From assembly GCA_028823345.1 (NCBI GenBank), contig JAPKBR010000010.1, positions 1 through 64,000 of the forward strand: DNA of 64,000 bases, given 5' to 3'. The notes beneath the pieces were generated by a model. The model made no database searches. It saw only the letters and a program-made list of their open reading frames with translations, and was not told where the DNA came from. Shown here one piece after another: positions 10,788 through 20,403 of the stretch (within the stretch, counting starts at the first letter, position 1; every line of letters starts with the position of its first letter). The position numbers and the translations under genes were made by a program. Origin of the DNA: Planctomycetota bacterium. Its GTDB lineage: Bacteria; Planctomycetota; UBA1135; GCA-002686595.

Positions 10788-13145
10788 TCAGGGCTTCGAG
10801 GGCTCTTGACCCTCTTGGAGGGGCTCATGGAGGCCCAATTGCGCGTCCGGGGGCACCGCCAGTAGGAATCCGCCCACCTGAACATGGCCCTCTAGACTCC
10901 AGGCAAAGCCCCCTGGCATGGTGCGCAGGGCCTGCTGTCCGGGCCCTCGTAGGGGCTGGCGGGTCCCGGGTCGGGCTAATTCGAGCCTCCCGTTGATGAA
11001 GGCCGAGCCGTCCGAGGGGTCCAAATCGAAGGTCACATAGTCCAGCCAGAGCCAGGCGGGCATCAGGTCCCCGCGGCGATAATCCCCGCCCATGGGCCGG
11101 TAGGGCTTTTCCCAGGCGAAGGGTTCGGCGGCGGCCAAGACGGGGTAACTCTCCCGGATCAGGGTGCCGCGCTTCCAGGTATTGGTGGGGGCAGCCCCCC
11201 AGCCAGGCTGGAAATTGGCCTGGTAACTGTTGGTTTCATCCACCGTAGTCACCCGTTGAATGATCGCGTAGTCCGCTTGGATTTGATCGCTGGCGCACCA
11301 ATGGTGCAGGGTGATCCAGCCGTGATCATCCCCGGGCAGGACTTGGTAGTCAAAGCCCAAAAACCAGACCTCTTCCCCAAGATCGGGTCGCACGAAAATG
11401 CGCGGCCGGGGCAAAAAGTGATCCTGGCGATAGGTCCTGGGGTCCACGTTTTCATGGCGGGCAAACAGAGTACGCTCGTCGCTCCGGCCCGTGCGGCGTT
11501 TCATCAGGAGGACGGGCCCAATGTCCTCAAAGTCCTTTTGATTCCAGAACATTGCGTGCACTGCAAACTGACGGTTGATGACCTTCATCAAATCCAGGTG
11601 CCCGGGATTCGTCAGCACGGGCATGTGCACCACAAAATAATCCTGGCGCAAGAGCGCGCTTAGGTTTTTCCGCCGCTGAACATCATCCAGCAGGCTCCAG
11701 CCATCGATTTGGTGGGGGAGTTTCTCTAGCACGAGCCCAGGTCCCTCGCGTAGGAAACAGGCCCAGTGATAAGCACTTGCCACGCGCAGGTCAGGAACCT
11801 CGGGCATGTGGGCAGCGCGCGCATCTGCTTCGCTCTGGACCCAGGCCATGGCTTCCCAATAGCCCGAGAACTTGCGCGTGTTGCGGTCCAGTAGCTGGTT
11901 CAAGCCAAGCCCCGCGCCTAATGCCAAGACGCAGATCACAATCAAGGCCCGCCCTATCCCCAGTAGGGGTTGATTGCCGTGCCTCAGTTGCGTCAGGCGG
12001 TCCAAGCCCCAGCCGCCATAGGCCGCAAAGACAGGTAGCACCACCAGCAGCAAGCGTTGGTCCTTCCAGCCCTTGGTGGAAATCAAAACCACATAGAAAA
12101 GGGCCGCGATCAGGGGTAAGAGGCTGATGCGTAAACGGCTCCTAAACCCGACCCAAACCCCCACCAACGTGCAAACAGCAAAGGGCAGCACAAGCCAGGC
12201 TTGCACCGAGGTGGCATACCAATGCCAGGGGTAGCGCCCGCGGATTTGCTCGCCCAGGACCGCTTGGGTCTGCTCTCCCATCTGACTGTTGAGGGAATAA
12301 AGCGCTGCGCCGATTTCTTGCAGCCAACGCCCAACCGGAGGAACGATTTCTGCTAGCCAGCCCCCTGGAACCCAAAATAGCTTGCCCGCAAGGGGACCGA
12401 AGTTGGCCCCCATGTAGAGGAAAAGAGAGTGCCCTGGACTGCCATAGGTGGCCCAGTCCAGAAGTACTTGGAAGACAAAGCAGCACGCTAGGCCACCAAG
12501 GAAAGCAAACAGGTGTCGTCGTCCGCGCCAGCGTTCCGCCAGCATTAACGCCAGGAACATGGGGGCCACCGCAGCGATCGCTTTGTAAGCAACAATCACC
12601 CCAAGCCCCATCCAGATTCCAGCGCGCCAGCCGGATTTTTGATCGCGCACTCCCGCTAGATGCACCAGACCAAGAGAAATGCAAAGGGCTGCTCCTAAAT
12701 CCGTCAGGGGCGAAACCGTGTACTGCAAGAAAACCGGATTGAGGGCCATCATCCAACCCGCCCACCAGCCCGCCCGTGGACCTCCCAACCGTCGGCCCAG
12801 GTTCATTGCCGCCAGCACAACCCACAATCCGATGCCCATTTGGAACAGGCGTAAGATCCAAAACAAGGGCCGCTGGTCCTCGATCCCCAGCCGGTCCGCC
12901 AACCAGATGGGGGGAGTCAAGAGCAGGGGGAAGAACGCCGAGCGAATTCCCATGCTGTCGATGACATCGTGTCCGCGCACCAAAGCCTGGGCGTTCTCCA
13001 CGTACTCGATGGAGTCGGCCGTTTGGTACCCATCCAGGATGTCCCAGGAGAGCCCCTGCAAACCCAGGGTGCTCAGGAGCAACAGCCAGAGCATAAGGCC
13101 CCTTGCGCGATCAGGCTTGGGGGGCGGATGGGGGGGGGAGGGCAT
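10788..13145 (-). CDS. Multi-pass membrane protein, GT39/ArnT-like glycosyltransferase with large C-terminal soluble domain
   Basis: Many TM helices; DGYQTADSIEYVENAQALVRGHD...ALNPVFLQYTVSPLTDLGAALC typical of GT-C proteins. Confidence 0.65.
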   Translation of the reverse strand: MPSPPHPPPKPDRARGLMLWLLLLSTLGLQGLSWDILDGYQTADSIEYVENAQALVRGHDVIDSMGIRSAFFPLLLTPPIWLADRLGIEDQRPLFWILRLFQMGIGLWVVLAAMNLGRRLGGPRAGWWAGWMMALNPVFLQYTVSPLTDLGAALCISLGLVHLAGVRDQKSGWRAGIWMGLGVIVAYKAIAAVAPMFLALMLAERWRGRRHLFAFLGGLACCFVFQVLLDWATYGSPGHSLFLYMGANFGPLAGKLFWVPGGWLAEIVPPVGRWLQEIGAALYSLNSQMGEQTQAVLGEQIRGRYPWHWYATSVQAWLVLPFAVCTLVGVWVGFRSRLRISLLPLIAALFYVVLISTKGWKDQRLLLVVLPVFAAYGGWGLDRLTQLRHGNQPLLGIGRALIVICVLALGAGLGLNQLLDRNTRKFSGYWEAMAWVQSEADARAAHMPEVPDLRVASAYHWACFLREGPGLVLEKLPHQIDGWSLLDDVQRRKNLSALLRQDYFVVHMPVLTNPGHLDLMKVINRQFAVHAMFWNQKDFEDIGPVLLMKRRTGRSDERTLFARHENVDPRTYRQDHFLPRPRIFVRPDLGEEVWFLGFDYQVLPGDDHGWITLHHWCASDQIQADYAIIQRVTTVDETNSYQANFQPGWGAAPTNTWKRGTLIRESYPVLAAAEPFAWEKPYRPMGGDYRRGDLMPAWLWLDYVTFDLDPSDGSAFINGRLELARPGTRQPLRGPGQQALRTMPGGFAWSLEGHVQVGGFLLAVPPDAQLGLHEPLQEGQEPSKP

Positions 13146-13441
13146 GGTGAGCAGTCAACTCTAGCCTTCTGGATTGCGTGGGAGAACCGCCCCCCCAAAT
13201 TCCGGTCCTGGAAGCATATCTGCCCCCTCGCGCCTTTTTTCTTTGACTCCGCCTGCTGGGTTTCCGAATCTCGTACTCGTCAAGGTCAACCGCACACGTG
13301 GGCCTTGGCGCAACCACTTTCATTTTTGGGCTTCGGAGCCGGGGGCAACGCGCAGGCACGCGTCGCCTCGGACTTCGGAACCCATCATCACACAGAGCAA
13401 CAATTAAGAGGGGGACCCGGCACCGCCGGGTAAGGGTAGGA

Positions 13442-14083
13442 ATGGGAAAGATCGAGAAGCTGGTCGTTTTAAGCGTACTTTTGGTGATCGTCGGCATTTT
13501 GGGGGCAGCGCAAGTTTGGGCTCCCGAGGAAGCGGTTCTTGCGGCGGAAGTGGACCCGCTAGTGGAGGGGGTGACCCTTGAATTGGTCGGGATGCCCGAG
13601 ATGTCCGAGATGGACCTCACTACGGACCCAACCCCCTTCGTGGCCCCCGGTGATGCCACTCCGGCCATCGGCGAGCTTGAGGTCCCCGAGGTCTCCGAGA
13701 GTCCCCTGGGCGACCTGATCACGCGGCAAGGCCTGGAGGCTTCCCACGATCCGGGCTTGATGCTTTATCAGGTCCAGGCCGGCGACACCTTTGAGTCCAT
13801 CGCCGCTTGCTACTACGGCGAAGCATCCCGTGCCATCATCGTGCGCAGCGAAAACGAAGGCCTCGAAGCACCGGTCGCCGGGAATCAAATCTGGGTCGCC
13901 GTAGAAGATGACGGAACCCTCCCTGGCCGCATGTACACCGTCGTCGAAGGGGACAACCTCTGGGACATCGCCCACAAGGCATATGGCAAGGGCTGGCTTC
14001 ACGAACAGATCCGCGCAGCAAACCAAGACGCGCTGGGTGAATCGAACCGCTTGAGCGTTGGGATGAAATTGCGCTTGCCTTGA
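13442..14083 (+). CDS. Membrane-anchored protein with two LysM domains
   Basis: N-terminal TM; YQVQAGDTFESIAACYYGE... and YTVVEGDNLWDIAHKAYGKGWLHEQIRAANQD...LSVGMKLRLP. Confidence 0.88.
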   Translation: MGKIEKLVVLSVLLVIVGILGAAQVWAPEEAVLAAEVDPLVEGVTLELVGMPEMSEMDLTTDPTPFVAPGDATPAIGELEVPEVSESPLGDLITRQGLEASHDPGLMLYQVQAGDTFESIAACYYGEASRAIIVRSENEGLEAPVAGNQIWVAVEDDGTLPGRMYTVVEGDNLWDIAHKAYGKGWLHEQIRAANQDALGESNRLSVGMKLRLP

Positions 14084-14308
14084 GGGCGAGGGCTTTCAAG
14101 TGGAAGCTCGGATGCGCGAATGGCTGCGCAGTGTTACTCCGCCACACCACGCCCTGTTGAAACCCTAGTGACTTGGGTGAAGTCCAGCGAGATCGGGCTG
14201 CACCAGGCTGGTACCTGCGCGTCCGCGGCAGATTCCACCAGCCGTGTACGCAATACAGTACGATGAGTCCCTCCACCTGATACTTGCCACCTGCTGGCCC
14301 AATAACTG

Positions 14309-14557
14309 ATGAAACTGATAATCCGCAATCTCGATCGCAGCACAACCGAAGAAGACCTAAAGGCTCTTTTTCAAAAGTATGGCACCGTACAGTCCTGTGA
14401 TCTGGTGTCAGACAAAACCAGCGGTGAATCCAAGGGCTTTGCTTTCGCGGTCATGTCGAATCCTGGAGAAGCCAAGGCGGCAATGAAGAGCTTGAACAGC
14501 ACTTCTGTGGACGGGAGCAAGATTCGGGTCAAGAAGGCTGTAGCCAAGGCAAAGTGA
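14309..14557 (+). CDS. Small RRM-type RNA-binding protein
   Basis: KLIIRNLDRSTTEEDLKALFQKYGTVQSCDLVSDKTSGESKGFAFAVM with RNP2 and RNP1 motifs. Confidence 0.92.
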   Translation: MKLIIRNLDRSTTEEDLKALFQKYGTVQSCDLVSDKTSGESKGFAFAVMSNPGEAKAAMKSLNSTSVDGSKIRVKKAVAKAK

Positions 14558-14743
14558 GCCGACCAGCTGTCACGGCGGCGTAAGGGCACACCTCATCTTC
14601 GTGCTGGCGAGGCCTGCGGGAGTACGGTGAGGCAAGTACGGTAGGGACGGGATGATCATCTCCCACCAGACCAACGCTGGAGTGAACACTCCATGCTAGG
14701 TGACAAGATGACGCGAGGGCCTGGCGCTCATGCCCCGGCCTCC

Positions 14744-16156
14744 TCACCTCAGCCCATACCGATCCAGCTTTTTGTACAAGTGACTTCGCTGCATGCCGAG
14801 TTCCTCGGCTGTGCGTTTGATGTTGCCCTCGTTGCGTTCGAGGCGCAGTCGGATGAAGAGGGTTTCGGCTTGGATCTTGAACTCCTCGAAGGTGGGGGCT
14901 TCGAAGGGGTCTTGGCCGGAGGTGCTGGTGGCTTGGCCCGGAGTGGCGAGGCCTGGGCCGTTGGCCAGGATTTGTTCGATGTCGGCGGGCTCGATAGTGG
15001 TGCCGTCGGAAAAGATCGCGGCGCCTTCCATGAGGTTGCGCAGTTGGCGCACGTTGCCGGGATAGCCCTGGGCCAAGAGCAGGGTTTGGGCATCAGGGGA
15101 TAGGACGAGGCTGGGTAGTCCTGTACGTTCGGCGCTCTTGGCCAAAAAGTGGGCTGCCAGTAAGGGGATGTCCTCTTTGCGTTCGCGCAGGGCGGGGATG
15201 CGTAAGGGAACCACATTCAGGCGGTAGAAGAGGTCCATGCGGAATGAGCCGGCTTCCACTTCTGCGGCCAAGTCCGCGTTTGTGGCAGCCAAGACACGGA
15301 TGTTCACAGTCCGGCCTGTGCTCGATCCAAGGCGCACGACTTCGTGGGATTCGAGCGCCCGCAAAACCTTGGATTGGGCTTCGGCGGGCATGTCGCCGAT
15401 CTCGTCAAGAAACAGGGTGCCTCCCTCGGCGGCTTCGAAGTGTCCGATGTGGCGCTCGTTGGCCCCCGTGAATGAGCCCTTTTCATGTCCAAACAATTGG
15501 GACTCGATCAGTTCGGCGGGGATCGCGGCGCAGTTGACGGCGATGAAGGGGGCGGCGGCCCGCGGAGACTGGGCGTGCAGATTCCGAGCGACTACTTCCT
15601 TGCCCACGCCGTTTTCCCCGGTGATCAGCACCGCTGCATCGCTCAAGGCCACTTGTTTGAGCTGCTTGCGCAGGCGTTCAATCGCTTGGCTTTGGCCCAC
15701 AAGTTCCCAGTTCTGAACGAGCTTGTGGCGCAGCTGCCGGTTTTCCTGGGTTAACTCACCCTGGCGCAAGGTCGCCCGGATCGTGGCCCGCAAGCGGTTG
15801 TCCTCTAGGGGTTTTTCGAGGAAGTTCGCCGCTCCTTTTTGCATGGCGGCGACGGCGACTTCCACGTCTCCGTGGCCGCTGATTACGATGACCGGGGGAG
15901 GACTCTCCAGGGACGAGATCTTTTCAAGCAAGCCCATCCCATCGAGGCGCGGCATCTTGAGATCAGACAGCACCAGCGCAGCGGGCTTAGCATCCTCGAT
16001 GCCCTTCTGCAGCCGCATCCAGGCCTCTTCGCCATCTTTAGCGGTCCAGACTTCGAAACCTTCATAGGAAAGGGACATCTCAAGCGCCAAGCGCACATCC
16101 GCATCATCGTCCGCCACCAAGATCACGGTGCGTCCCTTTGATTTGTTATCAGCCAT
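14744..16156 (-). CDS. NtrC-family sigma54-dependent response regulator
   Basis: Receiver domain; GENGVGKE, GSFTGA, GGTLFLDEIGDM; C-terminal Fis-type HTH. Confidence 0.95.
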   Translation of the reverse strand: MADNKSKGRTVILVADDDADVRLALEMSLSYEGFEVWTAKDGEEAWMRLQKGIEDAKPAALVLSDLKMPRLDGMGLLEKISSLESPPPVIVISGHGDVEVAVAAMQKGAANFLEKPLEDNRLRATIRATLRQGELTQENRQLRHKLVQNWELVGQSQAIERLRKQLKQVALSDAAVLITGENGVGKEVVARNLHAQSPRAAAPFIAVNCAAIPAELIESQLFGHEKGSFTGANERHIGHFEAAEGGTLFLDEIGDMPAEAQSKVLRALESHEVVRLGSSTGRTVNIRVLAATNADLAAEVEAGSFRMDLFYRLNVVPLRIPALRERKEDIPLLAAHFLAKSAERTGLPSLVLSPDAQTLLLAQGYPGNVRQLRNLMEGAAIFSDGTTIEPADIEQILANGPGLATPGQATSTSGQDPFEAPTFEEFKIQAETLFIRLRLERNEGNIKRTAEELGMQRSHLYKKLDRYGLR

Positions 16157-16610
16157 CGGTTTTGTCTTCGTTCTTCCAGATCAACGTGTCCAGAGATGTT
16201 GGACGAGCTTAGCAGGCAGTTGGGCGGGCTTGAGGCATGCGGTTGGCGCGATTCCATCAGGAGGCGCATAGCAGATTCTTTTAGGGCCCTGGTCCCGGTG
16301 GGGGGCCGTCATTCCGATGCCCTGGAGGGAGGAAGCGGGGACGACTTGACTGCCCGGTCTGCAGCATGAAGCGCCTGCGATCTGCTTTCTCTGGCGAGAG
16401 GGGAGCAAGTCTGGGGTGGGCAGATCCATAGCTTCGGGTGAGCAGCAGGAGTCCCGGCCCGACGGATGTAGACACGGTGCGAAGCCTTGACCAGAACCCT
16501 TTGCGGACTGCAGTGGTTGCTCGACATGGATTTCTGGCTGGGCATGGAACTTATGGTTCAGCAGATCGAGTAGGCTCCCGGGCGCGGCCTGTATTTGCCG
16601 CCCCGAGACC

Positions 16611-17816
16611 ATGGACCTTGCCACCCTGCACCAGCGATTGTTCTCCGAGGAGGGTCTCGTGTGTGCCGGGATCCTGTCGGGCACTTCGGCGGATGGGGTC
16701 GATGTTGGGCTGGTGCGATTTATCCGCGAAGCAAACGGTGACTGGCAACGTCCGCAGCTACTGGCATTTGAAACTCTTGGCTTCGAGCACGATCTCGGTC
16801 AGCGCCTCAACGGGGTCTTGGGGGGAGGGGCTTGCGGTTTGCGCGAGACGGCACTTTTGCATCGTGACTTGGGCTTGGCTTTTGGTGCAGCGCTCACATC
16901 CGTGCGCGAACAAGCGAACCTGTCTGTGGACTTGATTGCCAGTCATGGCCAGACCCTTTGGCATCACGATGGGGTCGAGCCCTCCGGTCCTGCCAGTTTG
17001 CAACTGGGAGATCCCGCGCGCATCGCCGCTGTGACCGGCTGCTCCGTGGTGGCGGACTTTCGCGCCGGGGACTTGGCTGCGGGAGGAGAGGGCGCGCCCT
17101 TGAGCGCCTACGGGGACGAGTTGGTTTTTGGTCGTGCAGCGAGGCCTCTTTGTGTCCTGAACCTTGGGGGCATTGCGAATCTGACTTGGCTGGGGCATGG
17201 GGGAGAGGTTTCGGCCTTTGACACAGGACCCGCTGGTGCTTTGCTGGATGGACTCGCGCTGCGGCTGCTGAATCAACCATTTGACTTGGGAGGAAAGTGC
17301 GCGCAAAAAGGCACCCCGGACGAGGTCCTCGTTGCGCTCTTCCTCGATCATCCCTTCATCGGATCACCGCCCCCTTGCAGCACGGGCCGGGATTCGTTTG
17401 GTGCCGAATGGTTGGCTGGGCTGGCCGGGGCCTTGCCCGAAAGGTGCAACCCGAGCGATGTGCTCGCCAGCGCTGCAGTGGCTGTGGCCCGGCATGTGGC
17501 GGGAGGGCTCGTACATTTGTCGGAAAAGCCCCGGACGATTCTGGTGGCTGGCGGCGGGGTGCATCATGGACCCTTGATGGAAGCGCTGGCAGCAGAATGC
17601 GAAATGCCAGTGACCACCACGGACGAACTGGGCGTGCCTCCCGACGCCCGCGAGGCCATGGTCTTCGCAGCCCTTGGGGCGCGCTTTGTGGCCGGGGAGG
17701 CCGTGACGAGGCCCGGGGTGACCGGGGCCAAAGAGGGCATGGTGCTTGGGAACTGGACACCGGCCCCGGTCCTGGCCTCTTTCAGTGGTCAAATCGGGGT
17801 ATCCCCTCCTCGATGA
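16611..17816 (+). CDS. anmK: Anhydro-N-acetylmuramic acid kinase
   Basis: GILSGTSADGVDVGLVRF, IASHGQTLWHH, NLGGIANLT, FDTGPAGALLD, VAGGGVHHGPLM. Confidence 0.93.
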   Translation: MDLATLHQRLFSEEGLVCAGILSGTSADGVDVGLVRFIREANGDWQRPQLLAFETLGFEHDLGQRLNGVLGGGACGLRETALLHRDLGLAFGAALTSVREQANLSVDLIASHGQTLWHHDGVEPSGPASLQLGDPARIAAVTGCSVVADFRAGDLAAGGEGAPLSAYGDELVFGRAARPLCVLNLGGIANLTWLGHGGEVSAFDTGPAGALLDGLALRLLNQPFDLGGKCAQKGTPDEVLVALFLDHPFIGSPPPCSTGRDSFGAEWLAGLAGALPERCNPSDVLASAAVAVARHVAGGLVHLSEKPRTILVAGGGVHHGPLMEALAAECEMPVTTTDELGVPPDAREAMVFAALGARFVAGEAVTRPGVTGAKEGMVLGNWTPAPVLASFSGQIGVSPPR

Positions 17817-17988
17817 CTCCTGGAATCCGCAACCTGTCCCCACTCATCGCCCCTCTGGCCCCCCAGGGCCCCCTAGCCCGGGTTTCAACACTCAATGGGC
17901 CGAGTACTTGGGAGATCCCAGTAGCCATCCCAGCCCAGGGCGGTAGGGGGAGCAGCGGGTCTCCCGAGCCATCATTGTCCCTCCGGAC

Positions 17989-18016
17989 TTGACCTCTGGG
18001 GCCCTCCCGCTATGAT
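17989..18016 (+). promoter_or_regulatory. Sigma70-like promoter upstream of the HEAT/TPR gene
   Basis: TTGACC - 16 bp - TATGAT. Confidence 0.5.
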
Positions 18017-18148
18017 TCCGCATCCCACGGAACCGGGACCGACCCGTCTTTGACGAGCGAACCCGGCCTTATCCCCAGCGCACGAGCCCCTCGGCTCCGC
18101 GCTTCCCACCCCCCCAATACGGACCTCGAAAAGAGGACTCGAAACATC

Positions 18149-20215
18149 ATGACCAAGTCGCGCCGGACTTTGGGCCTCTGCCTTGCCCTTGCAGCCCTCG
18201 CCACTCCCTTGTTCTCCCAGGCCACGGGAGACCTTTACTCCGAAGGGGTGGACCTCCTCGCCCGCGGTCGTAAGACCGAGGCCCTGGCGAAGTTCCAGGC
18301 GATCCTTGCTGCGGACCTCAGCAACGAGGCTGCCTACGAGTTGTGGAAAGAAGCGGATCACCAAGTCTTCCTCGACCTAATCGTTGAGGGCGGCGAATAC
18401 CGCTTGGTTGCAGAGCGCCTCTTGGCCCGAGCCAAGCTGGGTCGCAGCGAGCACCGCAACGACACGGACGCTGTGCGCGCCCTGGTCTTGGAGATGCTGG
18501 ACGAGGCTGATGCCTTGGCCCGTCGCAAAATCGTGACTCAACTCTCCAGCGAGCACGGACCCTATGCGGCTCCCGCCCTGGTGCCTTTCCTCGGTAACGA
18601 AGGAGACGGCGACCGTCGCGTGCTGGCTATGGCGACTCTGATCGAGCTCGGTGGTGATGTGATCTGGCCCTTGGTTGCAGCGCTTGGCTCCGACCACGCT
18701 TACCAGCGCCGGAACGTGGCGATTTGCCTGGGCCGCATTGGTGACCCGCGAGCTGCGGGCGCCCTGGAAGCTGTGGCAGCTTTGGACGGTGACAACGCTG
18801 TGGTCAAGGCCGCCAAGAGCGCTGCTGCTGCCTGCGGTTCCACCGGCAACGGTGTGAGCTTGCTGCTTGCTGATGGCGAGGGTTACTACACCCGCAACTC
18901 CAGCCACATCCGTCCTTTCGAGGACCAGAACGTGACCTGGAGCTGGAACGGATCCCTGACCCCCGTCACGGTCTCGGTTAGCTTGTTCAATGACCAAATG
19001 GCTCTGGGCGCTTACTTCAGGGCTTTGGACCTGGACGGGTCCAACGGCGACGCCCAAGCGGGAATCGCTCGGGCCTGCGCTTCGATGGTGGCCAAAGCTG
19101 GTCGCTCCGATGATCTGGCTGACGCTGGTATTGGCGCGCAGTTGGCCCTTTCCGCTGCAGGCATCTCCGCCATTGACACCGCTTTGCTGTGGACCGTCAA
19201 GACTGACGACGCCTCCGCAGGTTCGGTGCTTTGTCAGACTCTCGGCAACATGGCCGGCGCTCCCACATCGGCCTTGATGTCCGCCGTGGCTGCAGGCGAT
19301 CCTACTCTTCGCGGAGAAGGCGCTTTGGCCTTGGCCAGCATTGCAACCCGCAGTGGTACCTCCGCTGGCGGAGCAACCGTGGCCGCCCTAGGCGAAGCAG
19401 CTGGTCGTGAGGTGATGCACATCGCCGCGGTCATCGACGGCAACATGGATCGCGCGGGCAAGGCCCTTGCAGGTCTGTCTTCCCAAGGCGTGATGGTTAG
19501 CCATCGCGGCTCTGGTGTCGAAGGCGTTGTCCTCCTGCGCCGCATGCCCACGGTTGACCTGATTCTGATCGGCGACCGTGTGTCTGGTTTGACCACCGAC
19601 CAGGTTCTGGCCGACATCGCCAACCACGAAAGCCTCGCCGGCACCCCGGTGTTCCTGCTTTCGAGCGACGAAGACTTCAGCGACGCCTACTCGGACCGAG
19701 TGGCGGGCGTGATTTCAGATGCGTCTGATCTTTCCGGTCTGGAAGAAACATTGAGCTCTGGGTTTGAAGGCACCCGTGCCCGCGCCGATAACCTCGGCCA
19801 GCGCGCTGCCTCCGCCATCGGTGCTTTGGCCCTCGCGGGTCACACGGATTGCTCGGCCACTGCCGACGCCCTGGCTTCGACCTTGGCCCACCGCGCCGAA
19901 GCGGTGACCCGTCCCGCCATGGGAGCCCTTGCCCACTGCGGATCTTGGGATCACATCGAGGCCCTGATGGGCGTGCTGAGCGACTCCGACCGTTCCGATG
20001 GCGAGCGCAGTGATGCGGCTTTGGCCATTGGCCCGATCCTGGCGCGCTCCGGCGCGGCAGAGGGTGTGGTTGGTCCCCTGGCGGCGATTGCTGCCGACGG
20101 TGACGAGGCCACGGAGGTTCGCATGGCTGCAGCTCAGGCCCTTGGCATGGCCAAGACTGGCGGCGGCGGCCGGACCCAAGCTCTGGGCGCTCTGCGCGGC
20201 AGTGTCAGCCAGTAA
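18149..20215 (+). CDS. Exported TPR/HEAT-repeat protein with receiver-like insert
   Basis: Signal peptide TLGLCLALAALATPLFSQA; HEAT-like repeats; receiver-like region at about 19420-19730. Confidence 0.7.
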   Translation: MTKSRRTLGLCLALAALATPLFSQATGDLYSEGVDLLARGRKTEALAKFQAILAADLSNEAAYELWKEADHQVFLDLIVEGGEYRLVAERLLARAKLGRSEHRNDTDAVRALVLEMLDEADALARRKIVTQLSSEHGPYAAPALVPFLGNEGDGDRRVLAMATLIELGGDVIWPLVAALGSDHAYQRRNVAICLGRIGDPRAAGALEAVAALDGDNAVVKAAKSAAAACGSTGNGVSLLLADGEGYYTRNSSHIRPFEDQNVTWSWNGSLTPVTVSVSLFNDQMALGAYFRALDLDGSNGDAQAGIARACASMVAKAGRSDDLADAGIGAQLALSAAGISAIDTALLWTVKTDDASAGSVLCQTLGNMAGAPTSALMSAVAAGDPTLRGEGALALASIATRSGTSAGGATVAALGEAAGREVMHIAAVIDGNMDRAGKALAGLSSQGVMVSHRGSGVEGVVLLRRMPTVDLILIGDRVSGLTTDQVLADIANHESLAGTPVFLLSSDEDFSDAYSDRVAGVISDASDLSGLEETLSSGFEGTRARADNLGQRAASAIGALALAGHTDCSATADALASTLAHRAEAVTRPAMGALAHCGSWDHIEALMGVLSDSDRSDGERSDAALAIGPILARSGAAEGVVGPLAAIAADGDEATEVRMAAAQALGMAKTGGGGRTQALGALRGSVSQ

Positions 20216-20260
20216 GGGCATTTAAGTGAACCACGATCAAGTCTCAAGAGCTTAGGTCAA

Positions 20261-20335
20261 GCCAGAGTAGCTCAGTGGTAGAGCATCGCATTCGTAATGC
20301 GACGGTCGTCGGTTCAAGTCCGATCTCTGGCTCCA
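20261..20335 (+). tRNA. tRNA-Thr(CGT), CCA encoded
   Basis: GCCAGAG acceptor stem pairs with CTCTGGC; anticodon loop TTCGTAA; T-loop GTCGG-TTCAAGT-CCGAT; ends TCCA. Confidence 0.95.
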
Positions 20336-20342
20336 TTATTTG

Positions 20343-20379
20343 CAGGCGCACCCTCTTTCAGGGGGTGCGCCTGTTTTAT
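20343..20379 (+). terminator. Intrinsic terminator after tRNA-Thr
   Basis: CAGGCGCACCC...GGGTGCGCCTG followed by TTTTATT. Confidence 0.9.
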
Positions 20380-20403
20380 TGGTGAGCCTGCTAGACTGGG
20401 CGC

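Noticed and set aside
16181-16684. 167-aa minus-strand ORF before the response regulator
   Set aside because: Composition rich in Pro/Ser/Arg/His and overlap with the anmK start; no recognisable motif.
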